Source of the DNA: CAWINH01 sp963837425
GTDB lineage: Bacteria > Chloroflexota > Limnocylindria > QHBO01
Direction: 5' to 3'
NCBI GenBank assembly: GCA_963837425.1
Contig: CAWINH010000002.1
Coordinates: 558,001 to 622,000, forward strand
DNA: 64,000 nt
The notes beneath the pieces are model-generated. The model saw nothing but the letters and a program-made list of their open reading frames with translations, ran no database searches and was not told the DNA's origin. The stretch's first letter is position 1. Each line of letters opens with the position of its first letter. Positions 8,699-16,936 of this stretch are shown here, in pieces. The position numbers were made by a program, and so were the translations under genes.

Positions 8699-10254
8699 GC
8701 GGCCGGGGTGCTCGATCCGGCGGCCTCGCCGCCGGTCGCCATCATCAGGCCGATCTCGTTCTTGTCGGCGGCGGATCCGTCCACGAGTGCCACCGTGCGC
8801 CCGCGGTACATCACCGCGATCCGATCGGAGAGCTCGAGGATCTCGTCGAGCTCCGCGGAGACGAGGAGGATCGCGGAGCCGGCGTCGCGCTTGGCGATGA
8901 TCTGGTGGTGGATGAACTCAATGCTGCCGACGTCGAGGCCGCGGGTCGGCTGGTCGAGCACCAGCAGCCGCTGCTCCCCGGCGAACTCGCGTGCGACGAC
9001 GAGCTTCTGCTGGTTGCCGCCGGAGAGCGTTCCCGCCCGCACCGTGGCCGAGGGTGTGCGGACGTCGTAGTCCGCGATCCCTTCCGTCGCGCGTTCGCGG
9101 ATCGCTGCCTCGTTCCGAATGATGCCCTTCGCGTACGGCTCTTCGTAGTAGTCGGTGAGGATGAAGTTGTCGGTCAGTGGGAAGCTGAGGACGAGCCCGA
9201 AGCGGTGGCGGTCGGCGGGTACGAAGCCCACGCCCAGCCGATGGCGCTCGCGGGCGCCCGCGTGCGTCAGCTCCCGATCGCCGAGCCACATGCGACCGGC
9301 GCTCGGGCGCCGGAGCCCGACGATCGCCTCGACGAGCTCGTCCTGCCCGTTGCCCGCGACGCCGGCGATGCCAAGAATCTCCCCGGCTCGCACCTCGAGA
9401 TCGACGCCGCGAACCACCTCGCTGCCGCGATCGTCGCGGACGTGCAGGTCCTCGGCCCTGAGCGTGACCGCCGCGGGATGCGACTCGCCGCGGTCCACGG
9501 TGAGCTGGACCTCGCGGCCGACCATGAGCTCGGCGAGCTCGTCTTCCGAGGTCAGCGAGGGGCGACGCTCACCGACCACGCGGCCACGGCGGATTACCGT
9601 GATGCGATCCGCGATCTCGAGGACCTCGTACAGCTTGTGGCTGATGAAGATGACGGCATAGCCCTCGGCACGAAGCGTGCGGAGCACCGAGAAGATCTCG
9701 GCGGTCTCCTGCGGGGTGAGGACCGCCGTCGGTTCGTCGAGGACGATGATCCTCGCGTTCCGGTACAGGGCTTTCAGGATCTCGATCCGCTGCTGCCAGC
9801 CGACGGAGAGAGTCGCCACCCGCTGGTCCGGGTCGATCTCCCAGCCGAAACGCTTTCCGAGCTCGCGGATCCGGCGCCGAGCGCCGGCACGATCCAGGAA
9901 GATCGGGCCGGCCATTGGCTCCTCGCCGAGGAGGATGTTGTCGGCCACCGACAGGACCGGGATCAGCATGAAGTGCTGGTGCACCATGCTGATCCCCTGG
10001 GCGATGGCGTCGTGCGGGCTCTCGATCGACGCGGCGTGCCCGTCGAGCAGGATCTCCCCGGAGTCGGGGACTGCCAGGCCATAGAGGATGTTCATGAGGG
10101 TCGTCTTGCCGGCCCCGTTCTCGCCGAGCAGGGCGTGGATCTCCCCGGATCGCAACGTGAGGTTGATGTCGGCGTTGGCCACCACGCCCGGGTACGTCTT
10201 CGTGATGCCGCGCATCTCGAGGACCGGTGCGGGAGTCGGCGATCCGGGTGTCAT
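8695..10254 (-). CDS. BMP-type nucleoside ABC transporter, tandem ATP-binding protein (NupO/YufO-like)
   Basis: The protein has 519 residues and two ABC domains. The first has Walker A GENGAGKTT near residue 44, a signature region LSVGWQQRIEIL, and Walker B IIVLDEPTAVL. The second has the family's degenerate Walker A (GVAGNGQDELVEAI), a full LSGGNQQKL signature and LLVLDQPTRGLD. This layout is standard for the sugar/nucleoside tandem ATPases. It lies downstream of the binding-protein gene, separated by a strong hairpin. Confidence 0.94.
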   Translation of the reverse strand: MTPGSPTPAPVLEMRGITKTYPGVVANADINLTLRSGEIHALLGENGAGKTTLMNILYGLAVPDSGEILLDGHAASIESPHDAIAQGISMVHQHFMLIPVLSVADNILLGEEPMAGPIFLDRAGARRRIRELGKRFGWEIDPDQRVATLSVGWQQRIEILKALYRNARIIVLDEPTAVLTPQETAEIFSVLRTLRAEGYAVIFISHKLYEVLEIADRITVIRRGRVVGERRPSLTSEDELAELMVGREVQLTVDRGESHPAAVTLRAEDLHVRDDRGSEVVRGVDLEVRAGEILGIAGVAGNGQDELVEAIVGLRRPSAGRMWLGDRELTHAGARERHRLGVGFVPADRHRFGLVLSFPLTDNFILTDYYEEPYAKGIIRNEAAIRERATEGIADYDVRTPSATVRAGTLSGGNQQKLVVAREFAGEQRLLVLDQPTRGLDVGSIEFIHHQIIAKRDAGSAILLVSAELDEILELSDRIAVMYRGRTVALVDGSAADKNEIGLMMATGGEAAGSSTPAA

Positions 10255-10281
10255 GACCGATCTGCGGCTCCGGTTATGGAC

Positions 10282-10310
10282 AGCGGGCCGGCCATGATGG
10301 CCGGCCCGCT
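10282..10310 (-). terminator. Perfect 13-bp hairpin between binding-protein and ATPase genes
   Basis: AGCGGGCCGGCCA (10282-10294), loop TGA, and its exact complement (10298-10310) lie 29 bases past the binding-protein stop. There is no U-tract, so it may act as a partial terminator or as an RNA 3'-end stabiliser that raises binding-protein levels over the membrane genes. Confidence 0.65.
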
Positions 10311-10338
10311 GGCTGTCTTCACGGTTCGGTAGGTGAGC

Positions 10339-11535
10339 CTAGACGGCGTTGATGTCGCCGCAGGCGTCCGGGCAGGTCGTGAGGGTGCCGGCCTTCATCT
10401 GGGCCAGCGCCGCGTCGAGTGCGGCCTGGAGATCAGCTGGCATCTTCGACGCCATGTCGTGGAACGGTGCATAGCCGATGCCGTCCCGGCTCGCGTCCCA
10501 GTGGTCATCGCCACCGGCCTGCGTGCCGGCCACGATGTTCTGGATGTCGGTCGAGACCGACAGCGCCAGGCTCTTCTCCGCGCTCGTGATCGTGCACGCC
10601 GCGGCGTTCGGGTAGGAGAGCGCCTGGTCAACGTCCACCCCGATGCCGTAGATGTTCGCCTCGCAGGCGGCATCCAGGACGCCGTTTCCGGTCTTGCCGG
10701 CGACCTGGAACAGGACGTCGACGTCGGAGTTCTGCTGCAGGAACTGCTGCCCGAAGCTCTTCCCGGTCACCGGGTCGTTGAAGGCCTTCACGAAGTCACT
10801 GTCGGTGACCCACGCCACGTCGACCTTGATGTTCGGGTTCACCGACTTGGCGCCGAGCTCGTAGCCCTGGATGTACCGAATGCACGGTCCGCACAGGGTG
10901 ATGCCGCCGATGGCGCCGATGGTGCCCGTCGTGCTGACGGATGCAGCCGCGATGCCGGCCAGGTATCCGGCCTGGTCTTCCTGGTAGCTGAGCGCCACGT
11001 AGTGCGGAAGCAGCGTCGCTGCATCACCTGCGCACGCAAACGTCGTGTCCGGCAGCCCGCTGGCATCGACGCACGGCGGGCCCTGGTCGACACCAATGAA
11101 CCAGATGTCGGGGTTATCGTGGGCGGCCTGGGTGGTGGCCACGCCGAGGTTGAACCCGGCGGTCACGATGATGTTGTAGCCCTGGTCGATGTACGCCTGG
11201 AGGTCCTGGTCGTACTCGGAGACATCATTCGGCACCGTAACCTGCGGCTCCGCGGCGCCGATCGCGGCCGCGCCGTCCTTGGCGCCCACGTACGTGTACT
11301 CGTTGAAGTTCTTGTCGTTGACCGTCCCGACGTCGGTGACGACGCCGATCTTCAGGTCGCTGTGGGGCGCCATGCTCTCGGCCGTGCTCGGCGCCATGCT
11401 CTCAGCCGTGCTGGCGGCCATGCTCTCGGCCGTGCTGGCGCTCGTGCTCGGGCTGGGGCTGCCCCCGCCGCACGCGGCGAGGATCACGCTCAGCCCGGCC
11501 ACTCCGGCCAGCAGCGAGGTTGGGTGCTTCCGCAT
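10339..11535 (-). CDS. BMP family purine-nucleoside-binding lipoprotein
   Basis: The protein has 398 residues from the ATG of MRKHPTSLLAG, which has a strong GGAGGAG site 6 bases upstream; longer forms are not supported. The lipobox ILAAC places the lipidated Cys at 22. A Ser/Ala/Met-rich linker with three STAESMA units follows, then the Bmp/PnrA domain starting DLKIGVVTDVGTVNDKNFNE, with a GATGAIGGI-like hinge (TGTIGAIGG). The relatives bind guanosine, adenosine and related nucleosides. Flanking deaminase genes support a purine ligand. Confidence 0.93.
   Translation of the reverse strand: MRKHPTSLLAGVAGLSVILAACGGGSPSPSTSASTAESMAASTAESMAPSTAESMAPHSDLKIGVVTDVGTVNDKNFNEYTYVGAKDGAAAIGAAEPQVTVPNDVSEYDQDLQAYIDQGYNIIVTAGFNLGVATTQAAHDNPDIWFIGVDQGPPCVDASGLPDTTFACAGDAATLLPHYVALSYQEDQAGYLAGIAAASVSTTGTIGAIGGITLCGPCIRYIQGYELGAKSVNPNIKVDVAWVTDSDFVKAFNDPVTGKSFGQQFLQQNSDVDVLFQVAGKTGNGVLDAACEANIYGIGVDVDQALSYPNAAACTITSAEKSLALSVSTDIQNIVAGTQAGGDDHWDASRDGIGYAPFHDMASKMPADLQAALDAALAQMKAGTLTTCPDACGDINAV
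11371..11442 (-). repeat. Three 24-bp tandem repeats inside the lipoprotein linker
   Basis: Units begin at 11371, 11395 and 11419 with CATGCTCTC(G/A) and differ at a few positions. They encode the repeated STAESMA(A/P) linker just after the lipidated cysteine and could vary in copy number by slippage. Confidence 0.75.
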
Positions 11536-11567
11536 CTGATCTCCTCCACACCGTAGTGGTGCGCTCG

Positions 11568-11671
11568 GCCGCGACGTCGATGTCGCGGCTCCTCCGGTAC
11601 GCCCGGGCACCTGGGGATCAGCCCGGCGCGAAATCCGCCGCATCATACTGCCTGCGCATGCGCGGGCTCAA
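11568..11671 (-). promoter_or_regulatory. Promoter and structured leader of the nucleoside transporter operon
   Basis: On the minus strand TTGAGC (11666-11671) and TATGAT (11642-11647) are separated by 18 bases, a good -35/-10 pair. Transcription would start near 11635, leaving about 100 bases of leader. The leader holds an 8-bp perfect hairpin (11568-11575 with 11582-11589, six-base loop) and ends in the strong ribosome site at 11538-11546. No known purine-riboswitch core was recognised. Confidence 0.6.
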
Positions 11672-11709
11672 GGGCCCTGGCCCGCGGCCATCCCGATCTG
11701 CGGGCCGCG

Positions 11710-11715
11710 TATCAT
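11710..11715 (+). promoter_or_regulatory. -10 box (TATCAT) of the HAD phosphatase gene
   Basis: It lies 7 bases before the ATG at 11723 with no ribosome site between, a leaderless-type layout. It is divergent from the transporter promoter. Confidence 0.45.
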
Positions 11716-11722
11716 CCGCCCC

Positions 11723-12574
11723 ATGTCCGAGCTGGCGGCCCTCCCGCGCCTCGTCATCTTCGACCTGGACGGCGTCGTGTACCGCGGTGCGCAGCCGGTT
11801 GACGGCGCGGTGGCCCTCATCGACGGGCTGCACGCGGCGGGGGCCCTCGTGCGCTACGCGACGAACAACTCGATGTACACCCGCGCGGCGTATGTCGAGC
11901 GGCTGGCGGGGATGGGCATCACGGCAGAGGCAGAGGAGATCGTCACGTCGACCTCGGCCACGATCGAACACCTCCGGGCCCACCTGCCCGACGTGAGGAG
12001 CGTGCTGGCGCTCGGCGCGCCGGGCATGCTCGACGAATTCCGTGCCGGCGGATTCGCCGCCACACCGGCGGCCGATGCCGGCCCGGCCGACTGGAACGGC
12101 GGCACGCTGGCCGCGGGCTACGATGCGGTCGTGGCCGGGCTGGACCCGTCGGTCGATTACCGGCGGCTCGGGATCGCCGCCGCCGCGATTCGCGCCGGCT
12201 CCCGCTTCGTGGCGACGAACGGCGACGTGCGGTACCCGACGCCGGAGGGGCTCGTGCCCGGGGCCGGGGCGATCATCGCAGCCCTCGTTGCCACCACCGG
12301 GGTGGAGCCGGTTCTCATCGGGAAGCCGCAGCCGGCGATGTTCACCGGCATCCTGGAGCGCGCAGGGGTCGGGGCCGAAGAGGCGCTCGTCATCGGGGAC
12401 AACCCCGACGCCGACATCGTGGCCGCGAACCGCGCCGGACTGAAATCGATCCTCGTGCTGACCGGCGTCACCGACACTGCGGCGGCATCCGGCCTCGATG
12501 GCGAGCGGCGTCCCACCTTCGTCGCCCGTGATCCCGCCGCGGTGCGAACGCTGCTGGGGTTGCCGGTCAGCTGA
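11723..12574 (+). CDS. HAD-superfamily phosphatase, subclass IIA (NagD/PGP-like)
   Basis: The protein has 283 residues. Motif I is FDLDGVVYRG near 13-22, motif II is TNNSMYT near 50, and motifs III/IV are IGKPQPAMF (near 194) and IGDNPDADI (near 222). A C2-type cap lies between. Relatives dephosphorylate nucleoside monophosphates, phosphoglycolate or p-nitrophenyl phosphate. Its place beside the nucleoside importer and deaminase makes a 5'-nucleotidase-like role attractive but unproven. The stop codon and that of the convergent deaminase both lie in the palindrome TCAGCTGA (12567-12574). Confidence 0.88.
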   Translation: MSELAALPRLVIFDLDGVVYRGAQPVDGAVALIDGLHAAGALVRYATNNSMYTRAAYVERLAGMGITAEAEEIVTSTSATIEHLRAHLPDVRSVLALGAPGMLDEFRAGGFAATPAADAGPADWNGGTLAAGYDAVVAGLDPSVDYRRLGIAAAAIRAGSRFVATNGDVRYPTPEGLVPGAGAIIAALVATTGVEPVLIGKPQPAMFTGILERAGVGAEEALVIGDNPDADIVAANRAGLKSILVLTGVTDTAAASGLDGERRPTFVARDPAAVRTLLGLPVS

Positions 12575-13628
12575 TGGGCGCTGGATCCTGCTCCGCCGCC
12601 GCCCATGCCCCCCAAGCGCGCGCCGCCTCCTCGCGGAGCGGCTGGAGAATGCCGCGACCGGTGAAGGCGCGGCCGAACGCGTTGACAGCGATCTCGGCCA
12701 GCTCGGCTGGCGACAGGTCCTGTGCGGTCGCGGCCGCCGCCATCTCAGCGCTGAGCGTGGTGTCGGCCGTCGTCCGATCATCGGTGGAGATCGTCACACT
12801 GACGCCAGCCCGATGCAGCCTGGCCAGCGGGTGGAGCGCCAGCGACTGGGCGATCCCTGACTGGACGTTGCTGGTCGGGCACAGGTCGAGCGTCACGTCC
12901 CGCTGCCGGACGAGGGCGACGAGCTCGGGGTCGTCGACGGTGGTGACCCCGTGGGCGATGCGGCGGACGCCAAGGCCCAGGACGTCGCGAACGTGTTCCG
13001 CTCCCGGCACCTCGCCCGCGTGCGCGGTGAGCGCCAGGCCGGCATCCTCGGCCGCGCGGAATGCCGCGGCGTGGGGCGGCGCCGGGTACTCGGCCTCCGG
13101 ACCAGCCAGGTCGAACCCGACCACCGGCGGACCGGCTTCGCCGGCAATGCGAGCCAGCTCCACGTTCGCGCCGGGCGGATGCGAGCGCATGGCGGTGACG
13201 AGGACGCCGACGAGCGGACGCTCGGATCCACCGGCTCCGGCGTCCGCCAGCCCGTCCAGGACGGCGCCGATCACCCCGCGCACCGACAGGCCGCCCTCGA
13301 GGTGGAGGCGCGGCGCCCAGCGGATCTCGGCGTACCGCACGCCGTCGGCTGCGAGGTCATCGACGAGCTCGCGCGCCGCACGCCGCAGAGTGTCATGGGA
13401 CTGGAGCAGCGAGATCGGCAGGTCGAAATACGTGAGGAGCTCTGCCTGGTCGCGGCAGGCAGCCGGGGCGATCATCCGTGCTCGCGCCTCGGCCTCGGTC
13501 AGTTCGAGGCCGGCCGAGCCGGCGAGCTCGACCGCCGTCGAGGGACGCAACGAACCGTCGAGGTGGAGGTGAAGCTCCGCCTTGGGAAGGCTCCGCAGGA
13601 CGCCGGCGTCGAAGGGGCCTCGGCTCAC
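12567..13628 (-). CDS. add: Adenosine deaminase (canonical)
   Basis: The protein has 353 residues from the GTG of MSRGPFDAGVLRSLPKAELH; a TTG 10 codons upstream is possible but would overlap the divergent gene. Active-site motifs are complete: ELHLHLDGSL, AHAGEVPGAEHV with the catalytic Glu, IAHGV, and the full ISTDDRT, in contrast to the STDG of the paralogue at 2486-3559. It would convert imported adenosine or deoxyadenosine to inosine forms. Its location next to the BMP transporter fits nucleoside salvage. Confidence 0.92.
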   Translation of the reverse strand: MSRGPFDAGVLRSLPKAELHLHLDGSLRPSTAVELAGSAGLELTEAEARARMIAPAACRDQAELLTYFDLPISLLQSHDTLRRAARELVDDLAADGVRYAEIRWAPRLHLEGGLSVRGVIGAVLDGLADAGAGGSERPLVGVLVTAMRSHPPGANVELARIAGEAGPPVVGFDLAGPEAEYPAPPHAAAFRAAEDAGLALTAHAGEVPGAEHVRDVLGLGVRRIAHGVTTVDDPELVALVRQRDVTLDLCPTSNVQSGIAQSLALHPLARLHRAGVSVTISTDDRTTADTTLSAEMAAAATAQDLSPAELAEIAVNAFGRAFTGRGILQPLREEAARAWGAWAAAEQDPAPIS

Positions 13629-13634
13629 CGTCGC

Positions 13635-14507
13635 ATGATAGGCGCGGGACGAGCGCAAGGCTGGCTCGCGATCGGATTGCTTGGCGTCGCTCTCGGGCTC
13701 CGGCCGGGCGTCGCCGCGGACGCTGATCCGCAGCTCGCCGCCGCGCGGGCGGGTGCCGTGGCAGCGGCCGCGGGCCGGGCGATGGCCGCGCTCGACGCGC
13801 TCACTGCGATCATCGATCAGGCGCGGAACGCGGCCCGCTCGGGCAGCGCCCTCATCGTCGACGGCAGCGATCCGCCCGGGCCACCCCTCATCGCGGCGGC
13901 CGATGCCCTCGAGGCCTCATCCGCCGAAGTCACCGCTGCGGACGAGGCCGTCGCGCGCCTGAGCGGCATCCTGGCTGCCGTGAACCCCGCCGAAGCGGGG
14001 CCGCCGCTCGGCATTGGGCCTGCGGAGCTGCCGGGCATCGGGGCCCAGCTGCGCGAGTCGGCGCCGGCCGCGACGACGTTCGTCGGCCTCCGGCACGCGG
14101 CCCAGACCACCCTCACCGAGCTCGGCGGGGCGCTGGCGGCGCTGACCGCCGACAACCCGGATACCGCGCTGGCCGCCATCACGCGCGCGCGGGCCGCGCG
14201 CGATCTGCTGAGCACGTGGCAGTCACCGCCGCCCGAGCTGGCGGTCTGGCTCGACACGACCGAGGCCATGCTCGAGGCCGCGCAGCGGATCGCCGATGCC
14301 CTCGCCGCGGACGACCAGACCGCTGCCGACGCGGCCGGCCAGGCGTACGCGGCCGCCGCGCGGCAGGCCGCGGAGGCGGATCGCGCACTCGAGCTCTCGA
14401 TCGCAGAGACGGGATCCGCCATCACGCTGCCGGCGCTTCAACGCCTGGCGCTCGCCGACGATTCGGTGACGAGCGCGCGAACCTGGATCGCTTCGCTGAG
14501 CGAGTAG
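13635..14507 (+). CDS. Ala-rich secreted helical protein of unknown function
   Basis: The protein has 290 residues from the ATG of MIGAGRAQGWLAIGL, only 6 bases from the divergent deaminase start. Residues 1-28 form a signal peptide ending LRPGVAA. The remainder is almost entirely Ala/Glu/Arg-rich heptad-like helix with two longer breaks near residues 80 and 120. No catalytic or metal motif is seen and no family is recognised. Codon use is like that of its neighbours. It may be a helical-bundle envelope protein, but this is only a guess from composition. Confidence 0.6.
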   Translation: MIGAGRAQGWLAIGLLGVALGLRPGVAADADPQLAAARAGAVAAAAGRAMAALDALTAIIDQARNAARSGSALIVDGSDPPGPPLIAAADALEASSAEVTAADEAVARLSGILAAVNPAEAGPPLGIGPAELPGIGAQLRESAPAATTFVGLRHAAQTTLTELGGALAALTADNPDTALAAITRARAARDLLSTWQSPPPELAVWLDTTEAMLEAAQRIADALAADDQTAADAAGQAYAAAARQAAEADRALELSIAETGSAITLPALQRLALADDSVTSARTWIASLSE

Positions 14508-14528
14508 GGTCGCCCAAGGGCATCGGTC

Positions 14529-14534
14529 TATACT
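14529..14534 (+). promoter_or_regulatory. -10 box (TATACT) upstream of the aminopeptidase gene
   Basis: TATACT lies about 69 bases before the pepA ATG, giving a true leader that ends in AAGGAG. It is the best match to the consensus hexamer in this part of the window. Confidence 0.45.
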
Positions 14535-14602
14535 CGCTTGACCCGGTGGCCAGCTTCGCTGCCCGAACGTCCGGCCCGGAACCGCTCAAGGAGAGTGACT
14601 GG

Positions 14603-16087
14603 ATGCGTCTGTCGGCGGAAGCCATCTCGCCCGCGTCGGTGCAGGCCGACGTGCTGGTGGTTCCGATCTACAGGGAGGACCGGGAGTTCAGCGGCGACCT
14701 CGCCGAGCTCGACGCCGCCGCCGGCGGGACCATCAGCCGCGCGCTCGACTGGGGAGAGTTCGAGCTCCAGGAGCACTACACCGCGCTCATCGACCCGGGC
14801 AAACTCTCGGTTGACCGGATCCTGCTGGTGAACGGGGTCCGTCGCGGCCGGGGACCGTGGCGTGCCCGTCGGATCGCGTCAACAGCCACGCGACGATTGC
14901 AGGGCATGGCGGCGCCTCGCCTGGCGCTCTGGCTGCGCGACGGAGAGGACGATGACGGTTACACCGCGGCCGGCGTCGGCGCGCGGCAGGGGACCTACCG
15001 CCCCTACGCCTACTACGGACGCGCTCGCGACACCGCGGCGATGCTGCGCAGCGTCGAGGAGGTCTGTTTCGTGGGTGAATCGGTTCCCGGCCCGGACGTG
15101 CTCGTGCGGGCCGAGATCCAGGCCGAGGGCGTCGAGTTCGGTCGAACCTTGGCCAACCGCGCGTCCAACGACCTCTTTCCGGAAACGATGGCGCAGATCG
15201 CCCGCGAGATGACCAGCGACGGGTGCAGCGTCGAGGTTCTCGGCGTCGAGGAGATGCGGGCCCTCGGCATGGGCGCGCTGCTCGGTGTCGGCCAGGGAGC
15301 CGCCCACGAGCCGCGGCTGATCGCCGTCAAGCTGCCCGGGTGGGCGGCGGCGGCGGCGGATCGGAGGCTCGCCATCGTGGGCAAGGGGGTCTGCTTCGAC
15401 TCGGGCGGGATCAGCATCAAGCCCTCCGAGAAGATGGAGGAGATGAAGCACGACAAGTCGGGTGCGGCAGCGGTCCTGGCCGCGGTCCGGACGGTGGCCC
15501 GCATCGCGCCCGATGCGCCCCTCATGGCGGTTGCGCCAATGGTCGAGAACATGCCTGGCGGCAACGCTCAGCGTCCCGGTGACGTGGTGAAGGCCATGAA
15601 CGGGAAGACGATCGAGGTCACGAACACCGACGCCGAGGGGCGCCTGATCCTCGCCGATGCGATGCATTGGGCGGAGACGCAGGGGGCGACGCACATGGTG
15701 GACGTCGCGACCCTGACCGGGGCTGCCTCGGTCGCCTTCGGCGAGCTGATCAGCGCGTACTTCGCTCGGCCGCGTGACTGGGGCGCGCACATCCAGCGGG
15801 CCGCCGACGCTTCCGGCGAATGGTTCTGGGAGATGCCGCTGGCCACCGAATATCGACCGGCATACGACTCCGCGCACGCCGACATGGTCAACTCGGGCAC
15901 GCGCGCGGGGTCGCTCATCAAGAGCGCGGTCTTCCTGTCCGAGTTCGCGACTGTGCCGTGGGTGCACGTCGACATCGGCGGAAGCGCGTACCTAACCTCG
16001 GACAAGGCCGTCAACCCGAAGGGCGCGCTGGGGACCGCGGTCTCGATGCTCGTGCGGCTGGCGCTCGACTACGCGGCGGGCGACTGA
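14603..16087 (+). CDS. pepA: Leucyl aminopeptidase (M17 family)
   Basis: The protein has 494 residues; the start is the ATG preceded by AAGGAG (14588-14593), giving MRLSAEAISPASVQAD. The N-terminal macrodomain-like region spans about 1-160. The catalytic domain has GKGVCFDSGGISIKPSE with the metal-binding Lys/Asp, MKHDKSGAAAV, and the signature NTDAEGRLILADA. It is a hexameric, dinuclear-metal cytosolic enzyme that trims N-terminal residues from peptides. Length and motifs are normal. Confidence 0.95.
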   Translation: MRLSAEAISPASVQADVLVVPIYREDREFSGDLAELDAAAGGTISRALDWGEFELQEHYTALIDPGKLSVDRILLVNGVRRGRGPWRARRIASTATRRLQGMAAPRLALWLRDGEDDDGYTAAGVGARQGTYRPYAYYGRARDTAAMLRSVEEVCFVGESVPGPDVLVRAEIQAEGVEFGRTLANRASNDLFPETMAQIAREMTSDGCSVEVLGVEEMRALGMGALLGVGQGAAHEPRLIAVKLPGWAAAAADRRLAIVGKGVCFDSGGISIKPSEKMEEMKHDKSGAAAVLAAVRTVARIAPDAPLMAVAPMVENMPGGNAQRPGDVVKAMNGKTIEVTNTDAEGRLILADAMHWAETQGATHMVDVATLTGAASVAFGELISAYFARPRDWGAHIQRAADASGEWFWEMPLATEYRPAYDSAHADMVNSGTRAGSLIKSAVFLSEFATVPWVHVDIGGSAYLTSDKAVNPKGALGTAVSMLVRLALDYAAGD

Positions 16088-16125
16088 GCGGACCGGCGAC
16101 CCCTCGCTGCCGGTAGCATGCGCCG

Positions 16126-16785
16126 GTGAGCCCCGCCGTCCCCCTGGTTGCCGTGGCGTTCGCGATCTTCGGCGCTGGCGCCGAGCGCCTCGCCTCGGTC
16201 TGGCCGGCGGACGAGGCCTCGCGTCGCGCCCCGGGGATTCGAACTGCAGCCGTGGCACTCGCGTCGGGTGCGGCCGGGGGCGCGATCGTCCTGCGCTCCA
16301 CGCTGCCGGTCTGGGCGACGGCCGTGCAGCTCGGGCTGGCGGCGATGCTGGTTCTGCTGTCCGCCACAGACCTCGAGCAGCGCCGGCTGCCGCACCTGCT
16401 CCTCGACCCGTTCATCCTGGCGGGGGCCGCCTTCGTGCCCTTCAACCCGCAGGTGACACCATTCGACGCGCTGATCGGCGCCGGTGCGGCCGTCGCCTTT
16501 CTCGGAGCGCTTGGCCTGCTCATCCGGGGCGGGGTGGCGCTCGGGGACATCTACCTCGTCACCCCGCTCGGCCTGGTCCTTGGCTGGCCGGCGATCTTCT
16601 CGGCCATCTTCGTAGGCGCCGTGCTATCGGCCGCGGCCAGCGTGGTGCTGCTCGCCACCCGGCGGGCGGGATTGCGCAGCTACATTCCGTTCGGCCCCTT
16701 CCTGGCGGCGGGAGCGGTCATCACCCTGCTCCGCGATCCACTCCTCCTGGGGGCAACCGCCGGGCTGCTGCACCTCGTCGCCTGA
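16126..16785 (+). CDS. Type IV prepilin peptidase-like membrane protein (A24, catalytic half only)
   Basis: The protein has 219 residues with a GTG start 6 bases after TAGCAT (16114-16119). It is hydrophobic throughout, with about six or seven segments. The two aspartates of A24 peptidases are visible: ATDLEQRRLP near 83-92, and ALGDIYLVTPLGLVLG near 143-158 (the GxGDxK-type motif, here with Ile-Tyr instead of Ile-Lys). The N-terminal Cys-rich N-methylation domain of full prepilin peptidases is absent. No pilin or secretion genes are nearby, so the substrate is unknown. Confidence 0.78.
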   Translation: MSPAVPLVAVAFAIFGAGAERLASVWPADEASRRAPGIRTAAVALASGAAGGAIVLRSTLPVWATAVQLGLAAMLVLLSATDLEQRRLPHLLLDPFILAGAAFVPFNPQVTPFDALIGAGAAVAFLGALGLLIRGGVALGDIYLVTPLGLVLGWPAIFSAIFVGAVLSAAASVVLLATRRAGLRSYIPFGPFLAAGAVITLLRDPLLLGATAGLLHLVA

Positions 16786-16936
16786 GGGGCCATTGGCGGG
16801 GTCTTTACTTCGTCCGGTATGCTGATGGGCGGCCCGCCGTTCGGGCCACAAATGCGGCCGAGGAGCTGCGCCTGCCCAGGTGCCCCGAAGCTCCCCGGCA
16901 TCCGTGTGAGAACAGATCTGCAGTACGCAGGAGTCG

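Noticed and set aside
16786..16936. Possible riboswitch upstream of the M23 hydrolase gene
   Set aside because: The 151-base leader is GC-rich with a few short stems but shows no conserved core of known wall-related riboswitches such as the cyclic di-AMP type.
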